The notes beneath the pieces are model-generated. The model worked only from the letters and a program-made list of their open reading frames with translations. It was not told the origin of the DNA and did not search any database. A stretch of 64,000 bases of DNA from Allolobophora icterica (taxonomy: Eukaryota > Annelida > Clitellata > Crassiclitellata > Lumbricidae): positions 6,960,114-7,024,113 of the forward strand of contig OY744605.1 of assembly GCA_963556255.1 (NCBI GenBank), in the 5' to 3' direction. The translations under genes were made by a program, and so were the position numbers. Shown piece by piece: positions 11,598-25,040 of the stretch. How positions within the stretch are numbered: position 1 is the stretch's first letter; the number at the start of each line of letters is the position of its first letter.

Positions 11598-13018
11598 CTA
11601 ATAACTTTAGGCCTATAGCTAATGTGTCTTTTATCTCTAAAATTATTGAAAAGGTAGTAGCTACTCAGCTTACTGTCCACCTTGATAAGAATGACCTTTT
11701 ACCAACTTACCAGTCGGGCTTTCGAAAAGGTCACTCTACTGAGACCTTGTTGGTACGCCTCCTCTCGGACATTTATGGGGCCATTGATAAGTCACAGGTT
11801 ACTCTATTGGCACTGTTCGATGTAAGCGCTGCATTCGATACAGTTGATCATACTATTCTTTTGACACGCCTCTCTACCTCTTATGGTCTCTCTGGAAATT
11901 TTCTTGACTGGCTTACCTCATACCTTCAGGACCGCTCTTGCATTGTGGCTTGTGGGTCTGCTAGGTCACCCTGGGTTCCTGCTCCATTTGGCCTGCCCCA
12001 GGGCTCTGTTTTGGGTCCCCTATTGTACATACTCTATACTGCTGACCTTGGTCCCCTCTTGGCGGCCAGTGCAGTCTTAATTCAGTCCTACGCGGATGAC
12101 CTCCAAGCGTATGTCCACTGCTCACCATTGGCTGCTGCTGCTGCAGTTCGAGAGATCGCCCGAGTCGTGGGGAATTTGGAGGCCTGGATGTCCTCAAACC
12201 GTCTACGGTTAAACCCGGCAAAGACCCAATATATCTGGTTTGGTACGCGCCAACAGCTTGCAAAAATTAACCTTGAGGGTCTGGCACTTGAATTTCCCTG
12301 GGTTTCATTTGCCTCCTCAGTACGGGATCTTGGTGTAATTCTGGATCAAGAGCTCACATTCATGCGACATATTAATTTGCTTTGTCGGGACTCTTATTAT
12401 CAACTTCGTCAGTTAAGGGTAGTCTCCCGTACTCTGACGCAGGCAGCTGCTTCTACCCTTGTCCATGCGTTTGTGGTTTCCCGTCTGGACTACTGTAGCG
12501 CTCTTTACGCTGGCCTCCCAGCTGCCCGCCTTGGGTGTTTGGACCGGGTTTTGCGTGCAGCCGCACGTCTTATTGGTCGCATCCCCAGATTTGGCCAGGT
12601 TTCTCTTTATATGCGGGATGTTCTGCACTGGCTCCCTTTCCCGCTGCGGATCGCCTATAGGGTCTCTGCACTGGTTAGGCGTTGTCTAGAGGGACTTGCT
12701 CCCCCATACCTGCGGGAGTTGTGTCGCTCTACCTCGGGGGTTTTGCGGAGATCTGCTCTTCGCTCGGCTGACCAGGCCGAGCTATTGGTCCCCCGCACGC
12801 GGACAGCCATTATGCAGCGACGTTCTTTTTCGGTCGCTGGACCTGCAACCTGGAATGGCCTTCCTGTTGCACTTCGCCTGGTCCCTCTGACTCACTCTAC
12901 CTTGTTTCTTGCAAACTTAAAAACTACTCTCTTTAGCCGTGGTTGGACTAGGAGCGCTCCTGAGTAGATAACCTTGAAGGGGCGCTATATAAAGCTCATT
13001 AATAATAATAATAATAAT
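11598..13018 (+). mobile_element. 5'-truncated CR1/L2-like LINE with open reverse transcriptase
   Basis: Starts inside the RT domain at NNFRPIANVSFISKIIEK and stays open to 12967. Landmarks: QSGFRKGHSTE, LFDVSAAFDTVDH, GLPQGSVLGPLL, SYADDLQAY and the C-terminal RTAIMQRRSFSVAGP. After the stop comes GGGGCGCTATATAAAGC and a short (TAA)n tail, the usual type of 3' end for this group. No frameshift, so it is a fairly recent insertion. A 3'-end fragment of the same family is at 16481-16613. Confidence 0.88.
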
Positions 13019-13371
13019 CTAATACACACAGTTAAAAGTATATAGCGTCATAAAAATGTTTTGCACATCAGCTGCCATTGGGGAGATTATGCGGTCATGG
13101 GCAAGGGGACAGTGGGAGCAGTATATAGGTGGGTTTGGTCGGAGGTAGCACTTGGTGCAGGATGTGACCCAGGTCCTGATGACAGCCCCAAAATTCGAGG
13201 GCTGTATATTGCGTAAGTAGATCTTGCTTATATGTTATAAGATCAAGGTAAAAATAGCATCTTATGTACACTAGAATGAACGATATTTTGAAAAATATTG
13301 CAGAAGTACGTTTTATGCATCTATAAATTTTCTGCACCAGATAACACAAGTTCATCTGGACCATCACGATC

Positions 13372-13586
<215 letters not shown>

Positions 13587-13639
13587 GTCTGCCTATCTGC
13601 GCTGAGATAGACTCCGAGCTAATAACAGCAATACCAGCT

Positions 13640-14480
13640 CTTGGCCGGGATTTGCCTTGAGGAACTTCGCAGCACTCTTTATGGAGGAACAAGCTTCGCC
13701 CTACGCAAAAAATCTAGGGTTCTGCGCCCAATTGTAATAGGATATTACTGGCGCGTGTGCCAACACCTGCAGAGACGCTCTCACTAGGGTAACGGAGTAA
13801 ACGTGGAGTGGGAGTTAGTGGGGTGTGAGGCAGCGGTCCACTCGAGTAAACGCTTTCTTGAAAGCATGCAACAAGACTTCATACTCGTCAAATTAGATTT
13901 TGAAAACGCTTACAACAGCTTGTACACAGACCAAATGCTTCTCGCCGCGCACAGTGCTCTGCCAAAGCTAGCTCCTTGCTGCCATCTTACCTCTGCTGAG
14001 GTCACTGCACTTAAGTTTGAAAACTTTTCGCTGCTTTCGCAGATGAGTCCACAGCAAGGGACCATCTAAACCCACTGCTTACCACTTCTGTTTACCACTT
14101 CAACCAATTTGTAAAAAAAACTGTCATCCGCTCTGACACTGTCTTCGGTTATCTCACTCTGGGGGAGGGGAAGAATCGGTGGTGGCAGCAGACGTGGAAA
14201 TGATCGAGCAGAAGTCTGAGAAGCTATATGTTTGCACCTTAACCATGCCAAATGTCCGGAAATCTCGCAATGCCGTCTCACGACCATGTATAACTGTCTG
14301 AGGAATTTCAGGTCTCTGTACTTGGTGCTCCACTTTCTGAATCAGACGCTCTTGAGCACATTCTTGCAGTACCACACGCAAGCGATTGCTTCTTTGCTTT
14401 AAACATTACGGCCTGTGGTCTGAGAGTAAACGATGAAGCAATGAGAGCTGCAGTAGGTCTCAGACTTAGATTCACATACA
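13640..14480 (+). pseudogene. Decayed reverse transcriptase related to the 42.7-kb element
   Basis: Fragments in different frames match the 990-codon protein in order: LRPIVIGYYWRV (13720), GCEAAVHSSKRF and LVKLDFENAYNSL (13826-13920), SQMSPQQG (14037) and ACGLRVNDEAMRAAVGLRL (14410-14465). Many frameshifts and deletions; inactive. Confidence 0.7.
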
Positions 14481-14509
14481 TAGATAAACAAGTACGTACT
14501 TAATTCATA

Positions 14510-14580
14510 CATACAGACATGCATACATACAAACATACATACAGACATACATACATACATACTAAAATACATGCACACAT
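14510..14580. repeat. (CATA)n tract
   Basis: Imperfect CATACATA repeats directly after the decayed reverse transcriptase. Confidence 0.9.
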
Positions 14581-14689
14581 ATGTGAGACTCTATAAGTCT
14601 TCACAAGTAGATTTGTTTAGAGAGCTGGAAATTGCTATTTTGTTGAATAGTGGTTAATTTGTATAACGCTCGTATAGCTGATGTAGAGA

Positions 14690-15990
14690 AAGTGTGGAGG
14701 TCGTAGACTGACTCGTACTTTGCACGCCAAAAGTCTTCCTTCTTTGCGCGCCAAGCTTTAGCACTTTCCCGCCAATTTGTACTTTGCCGCCTAAAACGTT
14801 GCGCGTCTGCCTATATAAGCTTAGCCGGATCGATCGCCGATTGAAGTCGTGATTCGCTTGACGCCTTGGATGTACAGCAGTCTAGATTCGCCAGCCCCGT
14901 TGATGCATAGTAGTCCAGATTTGCCGGACCCATTGATGCAGTTCGATTGCTGTCATGATGTCCCAGTACCCCCCTTCCCGTGAGGATTATCGACTGAGAT
15001 TCAAGTGCGCAGAAGTAAGTAGAAGTGAGATAAGAAGTTACGTATAGAAGCTAGCGAGAGAATTAAGTCGTTGAGCGTTCTTATAAAGAGTCGACTTCTA
15101 GAAATGTTTTCCCCTGTGCTTCTGTTTGCAAGGCGATCTCTTTGGGTTTAACCCATGATCGTATCTAGTTGGATCATCGTTGTGTAATTCCGTGAAGCGT
15201 AAACGCCCTCAGGCAAGTCAGAAACCATGTTTATATTGCATTAGTCCCGAGACTCTTTTATAATTGTGGGATTTTGAGATTAAACGTCTGATTGAATATT
15301 AGATTTGTGAGATTGTCTGTAAAAATATATATATTAAGTTTAAGAAGTCAGACTGACAATTATTTCTTTTAATCGCTTATAGTTTGAACCTATGTGTACA
15401 GATTCCTTTTATTGCTCAATACAGGATTAACTTTTAAACCATGTCTCAGCGTTTCCATCTTGCTTAGAAATAGAAGCACAGCTCGAGATAGAGACAGAAC
15501 GTAAGGAAAGATCTACCAGTTCTAACGTACAGGTGGTTTCCGTATTGAAGCGAGTGTTGAACCAGTCAGAGAATTTAGCCGATGGACAAAGCAGAACTCA
15601 CACAGCGCCTGTGTAGTTGGAAAATGTATAGAAGAGAAATAGAGTCCGTGAAACCGAGAATGAATCCAAGCTACATACCCACTGCAGTTGCCGTATCCCT
15701 ACCACCGTCCTTGCCACTCGAGAACCCCTGAAATATGTGAAGCGAGTGATGACCTGGAAGCCAATGCTGCCCCAGTTGCTCTTAGACTTATACAGTGAGC
15801 ATACACCAGCCAAGTCCTGACTACCGTTTAACTGGACTAGGAGCTCAGACTGTGCCTTGGCCTAAGAAGTTAACTAACCCGAGATTCGAACCCTGTTTCC
15901 GGAAGTTTGTGGTGTATGTGTTTCACGAGGGCTCAACGCACCCTCCCAAATCAAACCGTCTGGCATTACGTTCAGAACGGTGGAGGGCAT
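14690..15990 (+). other. Unassigned stretch, possibly LTR-retrotransposon remnant
   Basis: A CCTATATAAGC TATA-like box near 14811 is followed by CG-rich sequence, then short open stretches (QLEIETERKERSTSSNVQ near 15480, and a 65-codon ORF at 15798-15992). I do not recognise these peptides and see no long terminal repeat pair, so the LTR reading is weak. Confidence 0.2.
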
Positions 15991-16480
15991 AGAGACTTAC
16001 CCATACAGTCATGCATGCATGAGTATACAATTTTTAAAACTATTTTTAGCTATAGGCGTATGATTTATAAGTCTTGATTTCTTCGGAACTCAGTTGCTTT
16101 TAAGTGCTCTGTTTACGCCGTTAGCTTTTAGTAACTAGCCAATGAAAAGACACCGGAGTTCAATTAAAACTATACTCACTGGTACTTATATCGTTGTAAA
16201 ATGACAAAGACGTGAACATATCACAGAAGCACTACAGCTCTAGTAGGTGACCCAAACGTTGAATCGAGGACGATTTCCTACAGATGGCTATAGGTCATCC
16301 GACCCCATGAGGTACACGGAGCGTTCATCGTGTGACACCTTGAGACAACGTGAACGACCTCAACTATGGTCTCAGTTATCACGGAGACCATAAAGACGAA
16401 GACGATCGTCTTAGCAATCCCGTCAACTTCATCGGTAACAGTACTTCAGAAAACATTTATCACTATTCCTCGTAAGAATG

Positions 16481-16613
16481 CATTATTATTATTATCATTA
16501 TTATTATTATTGAAGTAGTTTTATATAGTGCCCCTTCAAGATTGCCTACTCAGGAGCACTCCCAGCCCAACCACGGTCAAATAACGCAGTTTTGAGGACA
16601 GTAATGCATGCCT
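16481..16613 (-). mobile_element. LINE 3'-end fragment
   Basis: The reverse complement matches the last about 100 bp of the 11598-13018 LINE (CCGTGGTTGGGCTGGGAGTG to the GGGGCACTATATAA end), with an ATT-rich tail at 16481-16510. Confidence 0.75.
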
Positions 16614-17182
16614 CTTCCTAACTCAACTTCACACGTGTAGACCTATAACCGTAATCGTAAACATACATTAATATAGCGCCTCCGCCATTAAACTCCGGAG
16701 AGGTGTTCCCGACCTGAGAAAACATGACCAGATCGAAAATAATCGTGTTCAATCGCTGGCGAAATAGGAGAAGATCCAAGACAGGGGAAGCTCTTGTTGC
16801 AGTTTGCATCGCAGCCTGTTTCAGAATGAGAGGTCTACCATATCTAATCTATAATGTTGCTGTCAACTTCACTCTTCTTGACACTGTTACCTTCACTTCT
16901 TCTTCCTTCTCCCTACTTAATCTATACTTTTTCTTTATTCTACCTCTACTTATAGGTAATTTAACTGTGGTTGTGCGTCGATGGCAATTCACACGAGCAC
17001 AGTCCGAACACTTTCAAATATTTTTTATTTCAATTCAACACATACGAAAACCAACACAAATCTATATTACACCAAGCTCTACATTGTTCAAATTTCAAAT
17101 TGTTTTCTCAGCTTATTCTTGCGCGCCACGCCCGCTTAGCATACACTTGTACAACTAGCAATTAGATATGCAAGGCCGACTG

Positions 17183-17245
<63 letters not shown>

Positions 17246-17282
17246 CGTGTGTGCGTGTGAGCGTGCGTGCGTGCGTGCGTGC

Positions 17283-17327
<45 letters not shown>

Positions 17328-17330
17328 AAC
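17183..17330. repeat. (TA)n(GT)n(GC/GT)n microsatellite
   Basis: About 145 bp compound dinucleotide tract. Confidence 0.97.
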
Positions 17331-18119
17331 ACACAACACTGCTGTCAATCAAATGTCCACACATTAATGTTAATTGAACTAATTAACAAAAACTCAAACT
17401 GAAATCAATGTCAATGCTTTAAGAAAGCGCGTTCACAGTAACATTTTGGAAGTACGAAACGAGGCAATAACCATATAGGCCTATATGCATACATTATGCA
17501 TTAACCCACAATACAGAGGCCTATTTTCTGTTACAAATACATTAAAAATTAATTTCCCAATTAATTCAAAACGTATTACGAAACTTGCAGTTACTTAGCC
17601 TAACTTTTGTCATAACTGCTCTGGAATAAAGGTTTCAATCTTTGAAAATAACGTTGTTTAATATATTCAAACTTGTTTGAACAACAAATCATTATTATAT
17701 GTTAATGTTACGCAATAAGCTTACACTGAAAATGTCATGAAACGATATCGCTAGTTCTCTGCAAGGGCTGTACATAAGCCATTACGCGGTACTCTAGTCA
17801 GGCGTAAAACCGTCTGTTGAATGAGGATTGCACGTTCCTGTATAAAAGCACAAATTCGTTCAAAAATTTGTTCAAAAACGTATTCGTAAATATAATTGTC
17901 GGCTGCCAGATTATTTTAAGCTCTTAAATTTCTGCTTATTTCAACATTTAATTTTTTTCTTCTACTTTTTCAACTCATTTTCTTAAATGATCATTTTCAA
18001 ACGTTGGTTGCGACAAACGCGGAATTAAAAAAATCATTATAAATCTTGTCTGAAAAGAAATAACTAATGATGACAATAGGAAGAAAAAAGCTACTGTAAA
18101 TTAAAAAACACTTTTTTAA

Positions 18120-18345
18120 AAATACATCCTACTATCTCCGTCTTTCTCGACCCTGGGTCTTCGTGGTCTTATGTTCTCCAACCGAGACATGTACCACGCT
18201 GCAACACGACTCCGAGACGATCTATTTCCTGAATTTCGCAAATTTTCCGCTCTTCCGTCATTATTGCCACTCACCCACCATCATCTGCTTCAGGCTCCTC
18301 TATCCATCACCCCTCGGGCTTTTCACTCTTGAAGAATTCCTCCTT
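18120..18345 (+). mobile_element. LINE 3'-end fragment (family of 3550-4395)
   Basis: Matches 3880-3960 and 4270-4390 (CTACTATCTCNGTCTTTCTCGACC, then TTTCCTGAATT(C/T)CGCAAATTTTC and CACCCACCATCATC). It lacks the 300-bp interruption found in the gene A copy. Confidence 0.65.
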
Positions 18346-18359
18346 TTTTAACACTCAGA

Positions 18360-21300
18360 TCGGCCCGATGGTTCGGGCGACCGGGCAGTCTCATCATTTT
18401 GCATTTGCTCTCGCGGCTACCGATGATGTACAGTTAGTGGGTGCCCGCCCACAAAGTGTTTGTGCCTTCCCTCCGGGAAGGCACGCAACTGGTAGCCCGC
18501 AGCTGGAAGCCCGGCCGAGCTGACCCAAAGGGCAATGCGCCTCCAGTTTGTCGAGGTTATCGAGACCAGGGACTCTCTCGCTTAATGTCACCTTGCGGGC
18601 CGACCGCGTTGAACGGACCTCCGTGCTTGGTCCGATGTGGGTATGGTCTTTTCATTAACGCGGTGCCTAGGCTGTTTAAGCATCCGGCGTCCTCGGACCC
18701 TCACTGTCGACCGGGTGAAGTGTCGGAACATGTTACTGGTGTGAGTCAACACCCGGCACGACATAAGGGTTTCATCTGCCGGACCTACCTCAAGCTTGCG
18801 GAGGAGGCCCGACGAGGCGTGGTGGAGCGCTCCTCTCCATTTCAAGACCACTGCCCCAAACGCACACGGCGCCCCAGGAAAGACATTAGCCACCCAGTCG
18901 ATAACGTCAAGTCGTGCGTAATAGCAGATCTTCTCCTCATATGGACCGCTCATATCATTACAGTCCGAGGTAATGGTGACATCACCAATATAGGCGACAC
19001 TGTCCACCAGGGTCACCAAGTCAGGCTTGCACTTACCAGCTCCAGTAGGTATAACCGAATCCTGGATCACCGAGTGACCCTTTGACTCGTTCCTTTTGGA
19101 TATCAGATCAAGTACCGAATTATGCCTAGCACACCGGAGACGGTGGGTCCTCGCACAGCTTTGTGAGACGTGAGCTAGAGTGCCTTGAGCACTGCACCCG
19201 GCGTCACACCATACTGGATCCGTACGCCGCACTCGTGAGGTTCGCTCCGCGGACGGAAGTAGGTTGCCGTTCACCTTCACTGCCTGGAACTAATCTCTCC
19301 GCGAGAGGAGGGAGGACCCAACGGTCACCCAGGAGTTCACGCGAGGGGTTTGTCCCCACTGCTTGAGGCCCCGACCATCCACCGATGTGTGGAGCTGGGT
19401 CGCCAGAAGGTCACTAGCATCCGTGCTACTGTACAGCGTTCGACCGGCCACCTTTGTCGTCTTTGCACACCTCCTCTTCGCCCCCAGGAAGAGTGGACTT
19501 GCAGCCACGCTCTGCATTACCAGATCACCGGACTCCTCCACCTTGGCCATGCGACGGGCCTTGAGTGGATGTATAGCGTAACGCAGGCGCGGCACTTCCA
19601 GTCCGCCATCTGACGCCTTGGCATGAAAATAAGCGGTGGGAGTATCGTGTGGCAGCCGCAATCTGTTGAGTACTGCCATTCTCACCAACCGATCAAGGTA
19701 AACCAAGGATTTGGCCGTCATCTCCCCGAGGACAAGTCCGTGGTACAATTTCGGCAATAAATGACAGCGCAATAGGAACATACGCACCTGGGGCTTTAAT
19801 GGAGCACGTGTTAACTGGTCCAGTCCCACACTGAGAAAGTCCTCATGGGCCCTCCTCAGACCGAGTGGTCCGGCCTGCAGTCCCAGGTATTTGTTCGTCT
19901 GAGCGATGTTGAGGGACTTGACCGACTCGCCGCCGATGGTCAAGAGCGGCGAGGGATTCACCACCCAGCGTTTAGCCTTTCCATCAATGTCAATCCTGAG
20001 GGAAGCACTCTTAGCCGGGTTAAGTCGAAGCCCACCCAATCCCAACGCGCATTGTACTCTGTCCACCTGTTCCCGCAAGTCAAATGCAGTGGAAGCGATA
20101 AGACAAGGTCATCAGCAAAAGCCAAACACCGGACCTCGTCAATTACCCAGTTGAACAGGTTGGCCGACAGGGAATCGCCTTGACGTACGCCACGGCCAAC
20201 ATCTGATAGGGCCGCTTCTTCGACCGCCTACTTTGAGGACGGTCGATGTGTTGGCGCACATCTTCGATACGTATTGCACCAGCGGCGATGGCACGCCCAG
20301 CCTCCTGAGTGACCTAGCCAATGTCCTGTGTTAGCCACAGTCAAAGGCCTTAGCCATGTCCAAGAAGGCCAGGCGCACCGATTTCCTCTGCGCTGGTCCC
20401 CCCTTATGATGTTATCCAACAGAAAGACATTGTCAGCACATCTTTCAACTGGTAAGAACGCTTTCTGCCTCGGATCCAGTGGAACCTTCGCAGTTAGACG
20501 AGCGGCCACGATCTTATGAAAGACCCTCGTCACACGTGAGGCCATGGTGATAGGCCTATAGTTTGCTGGATCCTGCAGATCTCCGCCCTTGGAAGTCAGA
20601 ATGGTCTCCCCATCTGAGAACTTCTTCGGGATGTACCCCAGCAGAAGCCACAGGTTGTAGAAGCTGGCCAGCTCAAGTGGGGGACCAACTTAATTTCCCA
20701 AAGGGTTACTCCATCAGGACCCGGCGCACTATCCTCCGAGTCTGCAATCGCTTTCGCCACCTCCTCGAAGGTTACAGTCCTCTCGAGCCTTGAGGATCGG
20801 TCTCTCATCAACCTCTGACTCTGCGGAGAATATCGATCTCCAGAATGGCTCCAGATCTCCCAAGGCCAATGTCGCTTCCTCACGCTCCCATGCCTCCTCA
20901 AGAACCATCTCAGCGCACCTCTTACGGTCCCGCCGGAAGGTTTTCTGAACCATAGCGTATGCATTACTCTGGCAAGACGCTTCGGGTTCAGCCTCCGCCT
21001 GGTCCCGCCTTGCCCCCTGACTTGTCAGGTGGCTTGCCAGGGCCAGGGGACCTGTAACCTTTGGGACCTTTTCGAGGATTGCTTTCAACGGTCCTTGAGT
21101 GTAACTTGAGGAAGATGGTTAATTGGTCTGCATATCGGTCAAGAATCGTCCTCGCAATAGTAGTTTCAGCATCCGTCTCGTTTTGGGCCCTGTCAACATC
21201 TCTATCTCACTCGACGAATCATCGGACTTGGATTGGCATTTAAGCGCTCGGGCGCGGGCTACAAGGTGCTCAACTTGATCCTTGTAGTCTTGCTTTTTCC

Positions 21301-21760
21301 TGAGTTTTTTGATCGCCTCGCGAGTCCTATCCTTGAAGATCCTTGAAGATCCGCACCATTCGGCTGTTAATCTTGGCTGGTTTCACTCCGGAGACGAGAA
21401 AGTCAGCCTCAAGCCTGGCCATGCAATCTCGCTCTTACAGGAGCCATCGAGCTTTGACCCTCGGCAACACTTGGCGTGCCGCATGGTACTCCACGGGGTG
21501 GGTCCTTCGCTGATGAAGAGACAGTCCCGTCGCCCCCTTGAAGGGGCCTCTCTGGCATTTGGGACACATCCCTAGCCCAGGCACTGCACTCGCCGCCCTC
21601 TCGGCAATAAAATCAGGTGCTGCAGTGGCAGCATCCATTTCTCTTATAGTCGTATCCATGCTGTAACTTTATTGGGTTCGCCCCGCACGCTTTCGGAGTT
21701 CCCCCCCCGCGCCACGACAAGACGAGTACGTATGACTTTACACCAGCCGCCGTTACCGTC
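18360..21760 (-). pseudogene. R2-like non-LTR retrotransposon, frameshifted
   Basis: Minus-strand pieces in order: a single N-terminal C2H2 finger (CPKCQ, then LHQRRTH, 21580-21500), the linker and RT start (21088-20596), FLPVERCADNVFLLDNII (about 20450), RT thumb sequence with LGGLRLNPAKSASLRI (20078-19290), then the cysteine motif C-x3-C with LAHVSQSCARTHRLRCARHN and an endonuclease-like KPDLV followed by GDVTIT (19280-18588). This order is that of R2-clade elements, which encode a restriction-like endonuclease and usually target 28S rDNA. No rDNA flanks are seen. Several frameshifts make it non-functional. It lies just downstream of gene B's last exon. Confidence 0.78.
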
Positions 21761-21834
21761 CGAAGATAGTCGGCGGACTGGCGCTTTGGGGTGACTCACC
21801 TGATCCTTCGCCTTCCGTTTCTCCTCAACCTAAA

Positions 21835-24800
21835 CTACGCCTGCCTTAACAGCTCGTCTGCCTCCTCCCTTTGTAGTCCCTGGCAAACCGACTTGAATCT
21901 CCGCTTGCCTACCCTCTGGACAAAGCCCTTTGAATCGACGCAAAGCTCGTAATATATAATCTGAATACATACCTCTCCGAAAGGGTTTAACAGTTTGGTG
22001 ATGGTATGCGCGCCAACTCCCCAGTTCTTGTCCGATTCGATGTTACCAGTTGCCTCTGTTAATGGTTTTGTTCCCTTAGCCCAAACCTAATAAACCACAA
22101 GAAAAAAGATGTCCAAAAAACAACTGCGGGACTTTCTGGCTGATGACAAAGGACTCTTATTTTTAGTTCTTAACATTCGTTCTCTTATATAGTTGTTCAT
22201 GAATAGAATTTCTTTTTCAATAACTAAGATGTTTCCTTCAGTTTTCGTATATTAAATATTGACTAACTGAAATTCTTCGTCGTGCTCATAACAGGCAGTC
22301 CCAAATAGACAGGATAAAAGTCTCCTCTTGATATGCCGTGTGTAGGCCTATTCAAAGGTTTCGTGTTAAACTTGTTTCTTTATCAATATTTCTTTCTCAA
22401 TAAAACGAAGCTAATGAAAATGCAATCTTTTCAGACCTTGATTTTCTCTCCTGGTCGTAGAATAACGGAATCACGGAACATGTACATGTAAGAGGCACAA
22501 TCCTTCCCATCAATGTTCTGAGTCAGAGTCCACCTGCCCAACGCTTCATCCTGTTGTTTCGACACGGGAAAACAACATTGTGATGTAATGTAACTCTAAA
22601 TATCCTAAATCTCTGAGCGACATGCAAAAGCTGCTTGTCGTAATGTATTAAACAAAGCAAAAAATATATAATTAATATAATGGGGAAATAAATTCAGGAG
22701 CTGATGTGTATTTCCACGAATCGCTAGCCTAATTAAATACTAAAGAACGCAACTATAGCGAACATTCACCGTCAACGTTCGCTGTTCTTTAACGAAGACT
22801 AATACTTGAACACTGTTCTGTTACGCCCGAGTACATATCTAGCAGAAACACTACATACATACTTTGAATTAATGAAAACCTTATGAAGGGGCATCGTATG
22901 AATGATTGGATTGATTTATTGACGGATGGATGAAAGGATGGACGGAAGGATGGATGGGTGAGGAAGTGGATTGATGAAAGGATGTATGAAGATGGCTTTA
23001 GATAATGAAATATGGAAAAATCCAATGTCTGGAGGCCGACCCTTCTTCCGTTGTTTTCCACCGTAACGTATTTTCCGTCTGCAGAACACTCGGAAATGCA
23101 AACTAGACCCTTAGCGCTTTTCTGAATGGTTGCCATCGCATTTTTACCCTCCTTCATCATTCTCTGAAAAACCCTCATCGAAATATCTACAAGTTTTGAC
23201 AATCACGCATTAGCAACAGTCGACATATATTGTGACCAAGACCTAGAGACCTAGAGAATGGCCAACATGCCTCAATTAAATTGACTTTGAAGCATTTTCC
23301 ATAAGTTTCAGGAAGGCAGGCTAAAATGTCCACACATTTTCTCTTACATTTATATGCTCCTAGCCATTTTCTATAAAATATCAATTCTTAGGACTTGGAA
23401 CATGAAAATGCACATCCGTGTCTGTAATAGAATATTTTGGCTTTAATAATGGATGTGAAGGATATGGTTGCAGCAAAATGAACCCGAAACCAACATTCGA
23501 CATCTTAATGATGTTAAAGTAAACGGTATTTTCCGATCGTACTAAAGAATAATATTGATCCCTTTCCGCCGCCTCGATCAAGTCAACATTCAACTTGCAA
23601 ACTGGTTTCATCGACCGCAGAATATATTATTATTTATGTCTCAACGGTTTTGAAACAGTTGCGAATGAACCTCATAACAATCTAAAAACAAAAAAATTCC
23701 TCAGCATATGACCGACCTCACGAAAGTGAGCTCAGACAATTGAACTGACTCGAATTTGTAAATTGCTACTTACCCGAAACCTTTTCCTGAAATAGTAGTA
23801 TCCGATCCGAGGACTTTGTGACTCTTAATTCACCAACGAAATTCTCAGTTCTGTGTTGCTTCATAAGAATTTCAATATTTGCAGAATGGAAAGAAATTTG
23901 ATCACAGTAAAAATAATCCACGCTACAGTTTGCGGGCTGTTGTTCCAGATCACTTGCCCTCGTGTGCATTTGACTGGCAGCTCGACATATATCAACTGGT
24001 GATCCCCTAGCCAGAAGTTCATTGCAGTATCTCTGATAGGTGTCGATCATTACTTTGAATCTGTCAACATCCTGCCTCGTAAGTTCAAAGCACTTGAGAT
24101 TTCGATCTCTGACTACTCTCAAATTCTGAACCAACTCTTCGGTATGCTGATCAATTAATTCATTCAGTTTAGCTCCTGAGTTGCGAATAGTTTCTTCTGT
24201 TTTCATGACCTCATCCGTAAATTCTGTCTTAAATTTCTCCAATTTCAGAAATGCTTCTTCACACTCTGGACGCCTTTGAGAAACTTTTCTCATGTCATCT
24301 TTCAGTTGTTCTGTAAATTGTCCAACCACTTTTTCAACATTCGAACATCTGTGAGACTGGTGACTCTCAGCAAAACAAATTAAACAGATGGCGACGTTGT
24401 CTTCATAGCAAAACATCTTAATAAGCTCCTTAGGATGATGTTCACAGTTACTGCTGCGAAAGTTCAATTCTTGGACGTTTAGTCGACTTCCAAGTTCAAC
24501 AACTTGATGGTTTTGGAAGTGTTTGATTTTCGTATGAGACTTACTGCAGCGATCACAAATCTTCTGTTCGCAATCGATGCAAACCATCTTGGCAACCGCT
24601 GTTTCTTCGGAGCAGAGTTCACAAACTTCTTCTTTTGCTGGGTCTGTTGCTAATTTCCCAATCTCCACTATCTTTCCAATAAAGAAATTGTTGGGTAAAT
24701 TAGAGAAACCTTTATCTGGAATAACAAATTCATTTCTGCATATTGGACAAGCCATCGGATCTCCAGGTTTCTTATCCTTTCCATATTTTTCCAGGCAGTG

Positions 24801-24920
24801 CAAGCAGAATGTGTGAACGCAAGGAAGAAGTTTTGGATTTGTGAATATCTCGGAACAGATAGAACATTCCGTCAAGTCAGATAACTTTTCATGAAACTCG
24901 GTTCCAGGAGTCCTGGCCAT
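21835..24920 (-). CDS. Gene B: TRIM-LTD paralogue, 5 coding exons
   Basis: Same architecture and exon plan as gene A. Exons are 24920-23774, 23186-23041, 22550-22437, 22086-21973 and 21915-21835, with phases 1,0,0,0 and 533 residues. The RING, both B-boxes and the coiled coil keep every zinc ligand seen in gene A. LTD landmarks are ISECSADGKYVTVEN in exon 2, DEALGRW and LRPGEKIK in exon 3, VWAKGTK and NWGVGAH with a final GE in exon 4, and a basic RVGKRR tail ending at TAG in exon 5. Every border matches gene A by position and near-identical flanking bases. No frameshift or premature stop is seen, so the gene looks functional. An R2-like retrotransposon lies immediately downstream. Products would be cytosolic or nuclear; no signal peptide or membrane segment is seen. 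Confidence 0.82.
23774..24920 (-). CDS. Gene B exon 1, RBCC module
   Basis: 1147-nt exon, same length as gene A exon 1, ending GTTTCGG/GTAAGT in phase 1. RING ligands follow C-x2-C-x11-C-x-H-x2-C-x2-C-x15-C-x2-C. B-box 2 has the C-x2-H-x8-C pattern with FCYED and ICLICFAESHQSH landmarks. The coiled coil runs over about 100 residues before SPVDICRAASQMHTRASDLE, a stretch shared by all three paralogues. Confidence 0.9.
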
Positions 24921-25040
24921 GTCTCTTTGAACACTAAAACAGTAATAAATACAGTATCGTGATAACTCCTCTGACACTACGTACTACATTACGGTAGCTC
25001 TCGTGAATAAGCTGGTTCCCTGCGCTTAGGTTTTAGGTAA

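Larger units (their letters stand above)
16440..18010. repeat. Duplicated flank, copy 2 (matches 290-3160)
   Basis: Second copy of the flank lying downstream of the TRIM-LTD genes. A (TA)n(GT)n(GC/GT)n tract (17183-17325) occupies the place where copy 1 has a (TA)n tract and inserted LINE sequence. A 144-codon ORF at 16724-17158 is not conserved in copy 1 because of frameshifts. Confidence 0.7.

Noticed and set aside
14690..15990. Complete LTR retrotransposon
   Set aside because: A TATA-like box and some open stretches exist, but no paired LTRs, primer binding site or recognisable gag/pol were found.
16724..17158. 144-codon plus-strand ORF as a gene
   Set aside because: The homologous copy at 592-1088 has frameshifts and no shared frame beyond a short stretch, so no coding constraint is visible.
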